Source: Nocardiopsis sp. ATB16-24
GTDB lineage: Bacteria > Actinomycetota > Actinomycetes > Streptosporangiales > Streptosporangiaceae
DNA: 64,000 nucleotides
Assembly: GCF_030271535.1 (NCBI RefSeq)
Contig: NZ_JASCXJ010000001.1
Coordinates: forward strand, 429,278-493,277
Direction of reading: 5' to 3'
This document shows positions 51,105 through 59,782 of this stretch, one piece after another (the stretch's first letter is position 1; each line of letters opens with the position of its first letter). A program made the position numbers and the translations under genes. The notes beneath the pieces are model-generated. The model did no database searches. It was not told the DNA's origin and saw only the letters and a program-made list of their open reading frames with translations.

Positions 51105-53261
51105 CTACCGATCCAGCACGTCGATGGAACCGTCGGGACGGATGGAGGGCAGCTCCTCGGCGGGCTTGCCGCCGGGCAGGAGCGGTCGGGAGGACGAGGC
51201 TCCCTTCTCGTCCTCCTCCCCCTCCCCCGCGTCGTCGGAGGAGTCGAAACCGTAGATGCCGTCGTAGATGGCGCGGGCGATGGGAGCCGAGGTCATGCCG
51301 CCGGTGCCGCCCTGGGAGACCAGGACGACGATGGCGAACTGCGGATCGTCCGCAGGCGCGTAGGAGGCGAACCAGGAGGAGACCTGGCGTCCCTCCACGT
51401 CGGCGCTTCCGGTCTTGCCCGCGATGGACACCTCGTCCTGTGGGAAGTTCGCGAAGGCGCCCCGGGCCGTCCCCTCCTTGGGCACGTCGGTGAGCGCCTT
51501 CTGGATGTACCGGAGGGTCTCGTCACCGACCGGCAGGCGGCCGCGTACGACCGGTTCGATCTCCTCCACCTCGGAGCCGTCGGCGGAGACCAGCGCCTTG
51601 CCGATGCGGGGCTCGTACAGTGTGCCGCCGTTGGCGATGGCCGCGTAGGCGTTGGCGAGCTGTAGCGGGCTGACCAGGACGTCGCCTTGACCGATGGCGA
51701 AGTTGATGGCCTCGTTGGCCCTCCATTCGAAACCTTCCACGCACTGTTCGTACGCCAGGAGTTTGAGGTAGTTGGCACGTGAGGGATCGCTTTCGGCGAC
51801 CTCCGGATAGCCGTGCTCGCCCCGGTAGCAGTTGTTCTCCCGTGTCTCCTGCCAGAAGGTGCGCTTCCAGTCCCTGTCGGGGATGCGCCCGCCGGTCTCG
51901 TAGGGTAGGTCGATCCCGGTCGGGGAACCGAACCCGAAACCGCGGGCCATGTTCGCCATGGCCTCCTTGGGTTCCTCCTCCGGGTGCAGCCCGCCGTCCT
52001 CCTTCCACATCTGGTAACCGAAGTTGTAGAAGACGGTGTTGCAGGAGATCACGATGGCCCTGTGCAGGTCGAGCGACCCCTGCCCCTGGCCCTCGTAGTT
52101 CTCGTAGCTCTGCCCCGCCAGGGACACGGAACCGGGACAGGCGTAGGTACTGCGCAAGGAGTACCCGTTCTCCGCCGCGGCGGCCAGAGAGGAGACCTTG
52201 AACGTCGAGCCCGGCGGGTAGGTGCCCTGGACCGCACGTGAGAGCAGTGGCTCACCGGCGTCCTCGCTGAGCATCCTGTCGAAGGTCTCCTGGTCGATAC
52301 CGCCACGCCAGATCGCCGGGTCGTAGGTGGGCAGACTCGCCATGGCCACCACTCCGCCGGTGCGCACGTCCAGGACGACGGCCGCGCCGGAGTCGGCCTT
52401 GTAGCGCGGCCGTGCGTTGGCCATGCCCTCGGCCAACGCCTCCTCGGCGATCTTCTGCACACCCAGGTCGATGTGGGTGACCAGGTGCTTTCCGGGTTCG
52501 GGAGGCGTCTCGGAGATCACGTCCATGACCTCGCCGTGGTTGTTCACGCCGAGAACACGCTTGCCCGCCGTGCCGCGCAGCTGCGCGTCGTAGACCGCCT
52601 CCACCCCGTCACGGCCCACCTGGTCGATACCGGTGAACTGGGTCCGCAGGTCCTCGCGGGCGTCGAGTTCCTCCTGGGTGACGGGCTGGAGGTAGCCGAG
52701 CATCTGTGAGCCGTGCTCGCCCTGGGGGTACTCGCGCACGGCCTGGACCTGGGCGCTGATACCGGGGAAGTCCTCGGCGCTCTCCATGATCTTCAGGGCG
52801 ACGGCCGGCTCCACGTCCTCGGCGAGCGTGACCGGTTGGTACGGAGAACCAGGCCAACAGGGACGGCTCACCTCCGGACCGCACAGGCGCATGCGCTGCC
52901 GGAGTTCCTCCAAGGGCACGTCGAGCACCTTCGACAGATCACCGAGGACCTTCTCCCCGCCGTCCTCCATGCCCAGGAGCTCGTGGTAGTCGGCCGAGAC
53001 CACCAGCTCCGCCCGGTTGCTCACCAGGGAGCGTCCACTGGAGTCGAGGATCTGCCCACGCGTGGCCGGGATGAGGAGCTGCTGGTGGTGGTTGGCCACC
53101 GCCAGGTCACGGTAGTGCTCCGACATCGGGATCTGTAGGTACCACAGTCGTACGGCCAAGAGGGCGAAGAGCGCCAGGACCAGGATCTGGGCGAGGACGA
53201 GTCCGATCATGCCCAGCCTGCGCCCGGGAGGCTCGAATTCTTCGACGGGTGCCTTGAGCAC
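51105..53261 (-). CDS. mrdA: Penicillin-binding protein 2, class B transpeptidase, 718 aa
   Basis: Single N-terminal membrane helix (LVLAQILVLALFALLAV), dimerisation domain, then transpeptidase domain with the active-site Ser in PPGSTFKVSS at about residue 352, the SCN triad at about 405 and KTG (AGKTGSAD) at about 614. Cross-links peptidoglycan made by RodA. It contains an extra cysteine-bearing segment (RENNCYRGEHGY) near the active site, perhaps a disulfide. An acidic, Ser-rich C-terminal tail follows. Between mreD (3-bp gap) and rodA. Confidence 0.96.
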   Translation of the reverse strand: MLKAPVEEFEPPGRRLGMIGLVLAQILVLALFALLAVRLWYLQIPMSEHYRDLAVANHHQQLLIPATRGQILDSSGRSLVSNRAELVVSADYHELLGMEDGGEKVLGDLSKVLDVPLEELRQRMRLCGPEVSRPCWPGSPYQPVTLAEDVEPAVALKIMESAEDFPGISAQVQAVREYPQGEHGSQMLGYLQPVTQEELDAREDLRTQFTGIDQVGRDGVEAVYDAQLRGTAGKRVLGVNNHGEVMDVISETPPEPGKHLVTHIDLGVQKIAEEALAEGMANARPRYKADSGAAVVLDVRTGGVVAMASLPTYDPAIWRGGIDQETFDRMLSEDAGEPLLSRAVQGTYPPGSTFKVSSLAAAAENGYSLRSTYACPGSVSLAGQSYENYEGQGQGSLDLHRAIVISCNTVFYNFGYQMWKEDGGLHPEEEPKEAMANMARGFGFGSPTGIDLPYETGGRIPDRDWKRTFWQETRENNCYRGEHGYPEVAESDPSRANYLKLLAYEQCVEGFEWRANEAINFAIGQGDVLVSPLQLANAYAAIANGGTLYEPRIGKALVSADGSEVEEIEPVVRGRLPVGDETLRYIQKALTDVPKEGTARGAFANFPQDEVSIAGKTGSADVEGRQVSSWFASYAPADDPQFAIVVLVSQGGTGGMTSAPIARAIYDGIYGFDSSDDAGEGEEDEKGASSSRPLLPGGKPAEELPSIRPDGSIDVLDR

Positions 53262-53264
53262 GGC

Positions 53265-53825
53265 TCACCACCTCCCCGGAGAGACAAGGCCCTGGATCGT
53301 GGTGTGCTCACCGCCGGAGAGCGCCTCTCGCATGCGCAGCAGCGGGAATGTGGCCAGGGGAGAGATCAGGCCCGTCAGTACGGCTCCCACGAGGATGTTG
53401 ACCACGGCGGAGATCAGCGACACCCGGGGATCCCCCATGAGCAGGCCGATCGCCGCGTAACCCACGCCCACGCCCGCGGCGGTGACGGCCGTGGTGCCCG
53501 CCACCGCCCACACCGAGGGTCTTCCGCCCAACGCGCCGACCGCTCCGGTGTTCCTGTGCAGCAGGGCCAGGGTGTAGGCGGCCAGGCACAGCACCAGGGC
53601 GTAGCGGCCCAAGGCGTGCTCGGCGGGCGGCAGAACGTCCACCGCCAGTCCGGCCGCGAAACCGCATCCGGCCGCGGCCGCGGGGGTGGTCGTCAGGGCG
53701 ACCGCGACGACCATCGCGATCACCAGGTCGGGGCCGGCTCCCCATTCCAACGGAAGACGGTTGACGACCGTGGTCTGGACGATGATCGCGACGGCGACCA
53801 GGAACAACGTGGCCGTGGCCCTCAT
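53265..53825 (-). CDS. mreD: Rod-shape-determining protein MreD, 186 aa
   Basis: Small integral membrane protein with about five hydrophobic segments and few charged residues; conserved GAGPDLVIAMVVAVAL and FAAGLAVDVLPPAEHALGRY region (split here) typical of MreD. It overlaps the end of mreC by 4 bp (ATGA), so it is coupled. Bridges MreC to the elongasome membrane complex. Confidence 0.94.
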   Translation of the reverse strand: MRATATLFLVAVAIIVQTTVVNRLPLEWGAGPDLVIAMVVAVALTTTPAAAAGCGFAAGLAVDVLPPAEHALGRYALVLCLAAYTLALLHRNTGAVGALGGRPSVWAVAGTTAVTAAGVGVGYAAIGLLMGDPRVSLISAVVNILVGAVLTGLISPLATFPLLRMREALSGGEHTTIQGLVSPGRW

Positions 53826-54721
53826 GACCGATCCCCTTCCTCTTCCTCGGGTCGAGGCGGGAGCACGGAGTCACGTGGATCCCGCTCGGGGCCCTGGACC
53901 ACCACGCCCACCACGTCCAGGGAGGCGAAGTCCACGGCCGGTGTGACGCGGGCGACCCGGCTGAGCTCGCCGGGCGCCACCTGCACCTGGTCGACGGTTC
54001 CGATGGGAACGCCGGGGACGAAGGGCGCGCCCTCGTGCGAACCGAGGGTGACGACCCTGGTGCCCGCCTCCACCGGCGTCTCCAGGTCGAACAGCCTCAG
54101 GGTCAGCGCGGCCTCGGGCCCGCCCGGGACACTGCCACCGTTGACCACACCGATCTTGCGGCTGCCCTCCAGTCGGGCGCCGACCGCCGAGTCGACGTCG
54201 GTGGCGAGCGTGACGGTGGCCGTGCGTCGACCGGCTTCGGTCACACGTCCCACCAGCCCGGAGCCGTTGACCACGGTCATGTCGGGCCGTACGCCCGCGT
54301 CGGTGCCGACGTCGATGGTGACCGTGTCGGCGTAGCCCCTCGCCGTGACACGGGTGACGGCCTGGGCGGTGACGATCTCGTAACCGCCCAGGCCGGCCAG
54401 GCCCAGGAGTTCGTCGAGCTGTTCGGCCCGCTCCTCATCGATGCGCGCGGCCTGGAGTTGCGCCTTCAGATCGGCGTTGGCCTTCTCCAACTCCGCGACG
54501 CGCTCGGCGGATTCGGAGCGCATCCCCTCACGGAGGGCCGTCACCGGCGAGGCCGCCCATCCCACCCCCGCCGCCACGGGAACGAACACGAACTCACCGC
54601 CGACACGGGCGGCGGAGGTGACCGGGTCGCTTCCGGGACGGGAGTCCAGGACGAGCAGGGCCACGGCCAGCGTGACCAGCACGGCGAGGAACAGTCGAGA
54701 TCTGGGTGAGTCACGGAACAT
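53822..54721 (-). CDS. mreC: Rod-shape-determining protein MreC, 299 aa
   Basis: Bitopic extracytoplasmic protein: one N-terminal membrane helix (LFLAVLVTLAVALLVLD), a coiled coil (AERVAELEKANADLKAQLQ) then the beta-domain with GSGLVGRVTEAGRRTATV. The C-terminus is Pro/Glu-rich (PPRPEEEEGDRS), an extension beyond the core domain. Begins 1 bp after the mreB stop. Links the cytoplasmic MreB filament to the PBP2/RodA machinery. Confidence 0.95.
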   Translation of the reverse strand: MFRDSPRSRLFLAVLVTLAVALLVLDSRPGSDPVTSAARVGGEFVFVPVAAGVGWAASPVTALREGMRSESAERVAELEKANADLKAQLQAARIDEERAEQLDELLGLAGLGGYEIVTAQAVTRVTARGYADTVTIDVGTDAGVRPDMTVVNGSGLVGRVTEAGRRTATVTLATDVDSAVGARLEGSRKIGVVNGGSVPGGPEAALTLRLFDLETPVEAGTRVVTLGSHEGAPFVPGVPIGTVDQVQVAPGELSRVARVTPAVDFASLDVVGVVVQGPERDPRDSVLPPRPEEEEGDRS

Positions 54722-54722
54722 G

Positions 54723-55757
54723 TCATCGCCGCCGTTCTGGAACGAGGACCTGGTGGAGGCGTTCGTAGTTCTCGACGCAGGTGCCCGAGCCGACGGCGAC
54801 GCAGTCGAGCGCGTTGTCGGCGATGTGGATGGGCATCCCGGTCTCGTGCAGGAGCCGCTCGTCCAGTCCTCGCAGCATGGCGCCGCCCCCGGTGACGGCG
54901 ATACCGCGGTCCATGATGTCCCCCGACAGTTCCGGCGGGCACTTGTCGAGGCTGATGCGCACCGCGTCGATGATGGCGGTGACGGGTTCGTCTATGGCCT
55001 GGCGCACATCGGCCTCGGACAGGACGATGGTCTTGGGAAGGCCGCTGACGAGGTCGCGTCCGCGCACCTCGGCGCGGACCTCCTCGGCGCCTGTCGGGTA
55101 GGCGGAGGCGACGGCGGTCTTGAGTTCCTCCGCCGTGCGCTCCCCGATCATCAGGGAGTACTCCTTCTTGACGAAGGTCGTGATCGCCTGATCCAGCTCG
55201 TCACCGCCCACGCGGATGGACTGCGAGGTGACGATGCCTCCCATGGAGATGACGGCGACCTCGGTGGTACCGCCCCCGATGTCCACGACCATGTTCCCGG
55301 TCGGTTCGTGGACGGGGAGCCCCGCTCCGATGGCGGCGGCCATGGGCTCCTCGATGATGTGGACCCTACGGGCGCCCGCCTGGAAGCCCGCCTCCTTGAC
55401 CGCGCGGTGCTCCACGGAGGTGATCCCGCTGGGGACCGCGACGATGAGCCGGGGCTTGGCGAAGTGACGCCGACGGTGGACCTTTTGGATGAAGTAGCGC
55501 AGCATGCGCTCTGTGATCTCGAAGTCGGCGATGACGCCGTCCTTCAGGGGGCGGATGGCCGTGATGTTGTTCGGTGTGCGGCCGATCATCTGTTTGGCCT
55601 CGATACCGACGGCGACGATCCTGCCCGTCGAGGTGTTGAGCGCGACCACCGACGGCTCGTTCAGAACGATGCCGCGGCCGCGCACGTACACGAGAGTGTT
55701 GGCGGTGCCAAGGTCAACGGCCATGTCCCGGCCGAGAAAAGCAAGGTTGTTCGGCAT
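54723..55757 (-). CDS. mreB: Rod-shape-determining protein MreB, 344 aa
   Basis: Actin-fold ATPase. Phosphate-1 [14 protein letters not shown], connector [12 protein letters not shown], phosphate-2 [15 protein letters not shown], adenosine region [18 protein letters not shown] 55757 gives [12 protein letters not shown], the family N-terminus, with a GGGGAC site; longer frames upstream lack support. Heads the mreB-mreC-mreD-mrdA-rodA operon, which in branching actinomycetes acts mainly in spore-wall or lateral-wall synthesis. Confidence 0.97.
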   Translation of the reverse strand: MPNNLAFLGRDMAVDLGTANTLVYVRGRGIVLNEPSVVALNTSTGRIVAVGIEAKQMIGRTPNNITAIRPLKDGVIADFEITERMLRYFIQKVHRRRHFAKPRLIVAVPSGITSVEHRAVKEAGFQAGARRVHIIEEPMAAAIGAGLPVHEPTGNMVVDIGGGTTEVAVISMGGIVTSQSIRVGGDELDQAITTFVKKEYSLMIGERTAEELKTAVASAYPTGAEEVRAEVRGRDLVSGLPKTIVLSEADVRQAIDEPVTAIIDAVRISLDKCPPELSGDIMDRGIAVTGGGAMLRGLDERLLHETGMPIHIADNALDCVAVGSGTCVENYERLHQVLVPERRR

Positions 55758-55938
55758 GTAACGTCCCCAGAGGCGCCGTGTCGGGCGTGGTTGCACGGAA
55801 CGACCATACGTAGTCGTTCCAGTACGTTAGGTATCCAGTCCTCCGCATCGTAACGGTCAGCACTTAGACAGTTACGCAAACACACCGAATTGTTGCCTCG
55901 CAGCAGACGAACCGTGCGAAGTCGTCACGAACGACGAA

Positions 55939-55969
55939 GCCGCGAGTCCCATGTCAGGGGGCTCGCGGC
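55939..55969 (-). terminator. Hairpin between ndk and mreB
   Basis: GCCGCGAG (55939-55946) pairs with CTCGCGGC (55962-55969), extended by CCC/GGG pairs. It lies 22 nt after the ndk stop on the minus strand. Confidence 0.7.
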
Positions 55970-55991
55970 CTTTTCTCGTCGTCTTCGGGAC

Positions 55992-56396
55992 CTACAGGTC
56001 GGGGAAGAAGAGCTTGATCTCGCGCTCGGCGGAGTAGGTGGAGTCCGAACCGTGCACGATGTTCTGCTGCACCTCCAACGCGAAGTCCCCACGGATGGTG
56101 CCGGGGGTGGCGATCACCGGGTCGGTGGCGCCGGCCAGGGCACGGAAGGCCTCGATCGAGCGTTCGCCCTCGACGACCATGGCCACCAGGGGGCCACTGG
56201 TGATGAACTCGACGAGCGAGTTGAAGAAGGGCTTCTCGGCGTGCTCCTCGTAGTGCGCCTTGGCGGTCTCGGTGTCGAGCGTGCGCAGCTCCATCGCGAC
56301 CAGGCTCAGGCCCTTGCGCTCGATACGCGAGATGACCTCGCCGACGATGTTGCGGCGGACGCCGTCCGGCTTGATGAGTACGAGAGTGCGCTCCAC
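55992..56396 (-). CDS. ndk: Nucleoside-diphosphate kinase, 134 aa
   Basis: Exchanges the gamma phosphate among nucleoside triphosphates. Begins with [16 protein letters not shown], the ATP-binding loop; active-site His117 in NIVHGSD. Typical short C-terminus FFPDL. Start codon is GTG at 56396. Clustered with DUF4233 and folC as in other actinobacteria; about 140 bp downstream of the DUF4233 gene. Confidence 0.97.
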   Translation of the reverse strand: MERTLVLIKPDGVRRNIVGEVISRIERKGLSLVAMELRTLDTETAKAHYEEHAEKPFFNSLVEFITSGPLVAMVVEGERSIEAFRALAGATDPVIATPGTIRGDFALEVQQNIVHGSDSTYSAEREIKLFFPDL

Positions 56397-56537
56397 GTGC
56401 GTGTCAACTCCTCACTGGGGTTCCGCGTGGCGCAGATGGGCGTCCGCACGCGGAAGATTCGGGTGATGGGTCCCGGACACGGGGACCAAGGTGGGGAATC
56501 GCTCCCGGACCGGCCGCCCGCGTGGACCTGCGTCACA

Positions 56538-56942
56538 CTATCGCGTTTGCCGGGACCGCGCGGAGGCCGCCTCGTCACCGGCAGGCCCGTCCTCCTGGGT
56601 CGTCTCGGCCGCGGCGCGTGCCTCGTGCGCGGCCTTCATCGCGTCGGTGCGACGACCCATGACCACACCGGTGACCCACAGGGACACGAAGACCACCGCG
56701 ATCAGCATCGCCCCCGACACCAGGAAGGAGGTGAACAGGAACGCGGCCTGCAAGACCCAGCCCGCGTAGTGGGCCCAGCGGTACTTCTGTAGGCCCGCCA
56801 GGACGAGGGCGGCGGCGGCCATGCCGCCCCACAGGCCCCCGGCCATGGCGGGGGCCATCCCCTCCACCGCGATGGCCACGGGCACGAAAAGGCCGATAAC
56901 GATGGCCTCGAAGGCCAGGATGACGGCGCAGACTACGCGCAC
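56538..56942 (-). CDS. DUF4233 membrane protein, 134 aa
   Basis: Four hydrophobic segments (VCAVILAFEAIVIGLFVPVA, then GGMAAAALVLAG, GWVLQAAFLFTSF and MLIAVVFVSLWVTG) followed by a basic/Ala-rich cytoplasmic tail. The family is nearly always between folC and ndk in actinobacteria; function unknown. GTG 56942 is 33 bp after folC. Expected to be co-transcribed with folC. Confidence 0.93.
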   Translation of the reverse strand: MRVVCAVILAFEAIVIGLFVPVAIAVEGMAPAMAGGLWGGMAAAALVLAGLQKYRWAHYAGWVLQAAFLFTSFLVSGAMLIAVVFVSLWVTGVVMGRRTDAMKAAHEARAAAETTQEDGPAGDEAASARSRQTR

Positions 56943-56975
56943 GGCGGGTTCCCTTCGTCGTGAGTCGCCGTTCCG

Positions 56976-58328
56976 TCACTCCCCCGCGCCGCGGAGCAGG
57001 TGGACGGCGTCACCCGCGGTGACGACCGAGCCGGTGACCAGAACACCGATTCCGCCGAACTCGCCGCTCTCCTCGACCAGGCCCACGGCCTGGTCGATGG
57101 CGTCGTCGAGTCGGGCGGCCACGTGCACGCGGTCCTCACCGAAGACGTGCCGGGCCGCGGCCGACAGTTCCTCCGGCTCCAAGGAACGCGGTGAGGAGTT
57201 ACGGGTGACGACGATCTCGTCGAGTAGTGGTTCGAGGGGATCGAGAATCCCCTCGATGTCCTTGTCGGCCATGATCGCGACCACTCCGACCAGCCGGGAG
57301 AAGGTGAAGGCCTCCTCCACGGCCGCGGCGGTGGCGATCATTCCTGCGGGGTTGTGCGCGGCGTCGACGATGATGGTCGGGCTCGTGCGCACGACGTCCA
57401 GGCGCCCCGGAGAGTCCACCTCCGCCAGGGCCTCGCCGACGATCGTGGGATCCAGGCCCACGACGTCCTCGCCCGAGGAGGCGAAGGCCTCCACCGCGGC
57501 GACGGCGACGGCCGCGTTCGCGGCCTGATGTGCCCCGAACAGGGGGAGGAACAGGTTCTCGTAACTACCGGTGAGGCCTTTGATCGAGATCTGCTGGCCC
57601 CCGACCGCCATCTCGCGGGAGGTGACACCGAACTCGAGACCCTCCCTGGCCACCTGGGCCCCGACCTCGGCGGCTCCGAGATGGAGGGCCTCCGCGGCCG
57701 GCAGCGGCTGTTGGGCCAGCACCGCCACGGAGTCGGGTTTGATGATGCCGGCCTTCTCCTCGGCGATGCCCTCCAACGTGGCGGGCAGGTATTCGGTGTG
57801 GTCGATACCGATGGGTGTGACCACGGCGACGTCTCCGTCGACGACGTTGGTCGCGTCCCACCGGCCGCCCATGCCGACCTCGACCACGGCGACGTCCACC
57901 GGCGCGTCGGCGAAGACGGCGTACGCCATGGCCGTGAGGAGCTCGAAGAACGACAGGGGCGCGTCGTTCATCGCATCGGCCATCTCGACGTAGGGGCGGA
58001 TGTCGTCGTAGGTCTCGACGAACCGCGCTTGTGAGATGGCCTCCCCGTCGATGACGACGCGTTCTCGCACGGTGCGCAGGTGCGGACTCGTGTAGCGGCC
58101 CACACGCAGGCCACGCGCACGCATGAGCGCGTCGATCATGCGTGCGACGGAGGTCTTGCCGTTGGTGCCCGTGACATGGATGACGCGGAAGTTGCGCTGT
58201 GGATCTCCGAGGAGGTCCAGCAGGGTGCGGATCCGGTCCAGTCGAGGATCGATGTCGGACTCGGGGGTCCGGGAGAGTATCTCCGCGGTCACCTCGGCGT
58301 AGCGCTGCTCGGTGCTGGTGTCACTCAC
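56976..58328 (-). CDS. folC: Bifunctional folylpolyglutamate / dihydrofolate synthase, 450 aa
   Basis: Mur-ligase-type amide synthase adding glutamate to folates. ATP-binding GTNGKTS at residues 54-60, TSPHLRTVRERVVIDG, EVGMGGRWDATNV with IDHTEYL, and the C-terminal DAAHNPAGM. All expected catalytic residues are present, so this is the functional copy. GTG 58328 start. It diverges from a second FolC-like gene whose motifs are altered. Confidence 0.96.
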   Translation of the reverse strand: MSDTSTEQRYAEVTAEILSRTPESDIDPRLDRIRTLLDLLGDPQRNFRVIHVTGTNGKTSVARMIDALMRARGLRVGRYTSPHLRTVRERVVIDGEAISQARFVETYDDIRPYVEMADAMNDAPLSFFELLTAMAYAVFADAPVDVAVVEVGMGGRWDATNVVDGDVAVVTPIGIDHTEYLPATLEGIAEEKAGIIKPDSVAVLAQQPLPAAEALHLGAAEVGAQVAREGLEFGVTSREMAVGGQQISIKGLTGSYENLFLPLFGAHQAANAAVAVAAVEAFASSGEDVVGLDPTIVGEALAEVDSPGRLDVVRTSPTIIVDAAHNPAGMIATAAAVEEAFTFSRLVGVVAIMADKDIEGILDPLEPLLDEIVVTRNSSPRSLEPEELSAAARHVFGEDRVHVAARLDDAIDQAVGLVEESGEFGGIGVLVTGSVVTAGDAVHLLRGAGE

Positions 58329-58435
58329 GTCGTCTCGGTGTCTCGCGCGTTCGGGGTGTACACCTGCGCCAGTGTACGCGCCTCATCGGAGCGCGGGCCC
58401 CCGGGCAAAGGATCCGGTGACCTACGCCGCAAGAC

Positions 58436-58441
58436 CATACT
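58436..58441 (+). promoter_or_regulatory. -10-like hexamer for a leaderless start of the FolC-like gene
   Basis: CATACT ends 6 nt before the ATG at 58448, without a Shine-Dalgarno sequence. It lies in the 119-bp divergent region shared with folC. Confidence 0.5.
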
Positions 58442-58447
58442 GTTGCC

Positions 58448-59716
58448 ATGCCAAGTCTTGACCCCTTCTTCGGCGAGTGGACCCGACGGGACCCCGGCAC
58501 GACCCGCAGCCTGGAACGCGCCGAAGCGCTGATGCGCCTTCTGGGACTGGACGCCGAACGTCCGCCGGTGCTGGGGGTCGTGGGTTCCAAGGGCAAGGGC
58601 GCCACCGCGACCACGGCCGCGGCGGCGCTCTCGGCGGCCGGACTGCGCACGGTACTGGTCACCGGTCCGAGCTTCCGTGCCTATCGGGAACGTGTGCGGG
58701 TGGACGGAACGTCGGTGACCGACGCCGAACTGGACGCACTGGGCTCCCGTATCGACGCCGCCCGACGGAGGCTTCCGCCGGTGGAGGCGTCGGGGGGATA
58801 CCTGGCGCCGAGCGGACTGTTCCTGATCGCGGGCCTGGTGCACGCTCGTGAGGTGGGCGCGCACGTGTGCGTGCTGGAGGCCGGGATGGGCGGTCACCGT
58901 GACGAACTGCGTCTGGTGGGCCCGGAGGTCGTCGCGATGGGAAGGGTCTTCGCCGAGCACGTGGGGGTCCTCGGCTCCACGGTGGAGGAGATCGCCGGGG
59001 AGAAGGCCCGTGTGACGGGGGAACGGACCCGTGCCCTGGTGCGCCTGCCGCAGACCCCCGAAGTGGCCGCCGCGATCGACGTGGCCCTGGAGGAGCGCAC
59101 CGGCGGCCGTGTGCGCGCCGAGATGGTCGATCCTCGTTCGCCCGGGGTGGAGCCGCCGCCCGAGCTGCGTCCACCGGGACTGTCCGCCGCCTCGGGGGTG
59201 CTCGGGACGGCCGCCGCCGCTCGGATGCTGGACTACATGGGACTGCCCGCCTCGGACAGGAGGCGACTGCACGCGGTGCTGCGGACCGTGCGTCTGCCGG
59301 GGCGGCTCTCCCTTCACCCCGTGCCCGGTGGGAGGACGGAGGGCGAGGCACCGGGCACGGAGGTCCTGGTGGACTCGGCCATCGACCGCGACGGGGTCGC
59401 CGCCGCCCTGGCCCACGCGTGTGACCTGTGGGGCGGAGTGGACCACGTGCTCGTGTGCCTGCCCGACCACAAGGACGTCTCCGGCGCCGTGCGGGCCCTG
59501 GGCGACCTTCCCGTGACCGCCGTGCGTCTGCCCGAGGCGCATCTGCGCTTCGATCACGCCCTGCCCGGCCACTGGGGACGCATGGACGCCGAGGATCTGT
59601 CCCCCGCCGCCCTGCGCGCGGTCGGCCGACGTGTGCTCGCTCTGGGCACGGTCTACTTCACCGGACGGGTCCTGGAGGCCGTGGACGCCCCCACCGACCG
59701 GCTCTTCGGTGGATGA
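58448..59716 (+). CDS. Divergent FolC-like Mur-ligase paralogue, 422 aa
   Basis: Shares the FolC fold: P-loop GSKGKGAT at residues 46-53, TGPSFRAYRERVRVDG replacing TSPHLRTVRERVVIDG, EAGMGGHRDELRLVG at 144-158 with a retained His171 in AEHVGVLG, and EIAGEKARV. The C-terminal catalytic DAAHNP is replaced by DSAIDRDG at 309-316, losing the conserved His and Asn, and the Pro-His of the second motif is gone. ATP binding could persist, but the glutamate ligase site is changed. Either another ligase with a different substrate or a regulator. It stands divergently beside the intact folC. Confidence 0.85.
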   Translation: MPSLDPFFGEWTRRDPGTTRSLERAEALMRLLGLDAERPPVLGVVGSKGKGATATTAAAALSAAGLRTVLVTGPSFRAYRERVRVDGTSVTDAELDALGSRIDAARRRLPPVEASGGYLAPSGLFLIAGLVHAREVGAHVCVLEAGMGGHRDELRLVGPEVVAMGRVFAEHVGVLGSTVEEIAGEKARVTGERTRALVRLPQTPEVAAAIDVALEERTGGRVRAEMVDPRSPGVEPPPELRPPGLSAASGVLGTAAAARMLDYMGLPASDRRRLHAVLRTVRLPGRLSLHPVPGGRTEGEAPGTEVLVDSAIDRDGVAAALAHACDLWGGVDHVLVCLPDHKDVSGAVRALGDLPVTAVRLPEAHLRFDHALPGHWGRMDAEDLSPAALRAVGRRVLALGTVYFTGRVLEAVDAPTDRLFGG

Positions 59717-59746
59717 CGGGGACGGCGCTCCCGAGCACCGTCCCCG
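59717..59746. terminator. Hairpin between convergent FolC-like and LVIVD genes
   Basis: CGGGGACGG (59717-59725) pairs with CCGTCCCCG (59738-59746) around a 12-nt loop, directly after the FolC-like stop. Confidence 0.75.
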
Positions 59747-59782
59747 CCCGGATCCGTCCGTCGGGACCTCCGTCCCTCCCGG

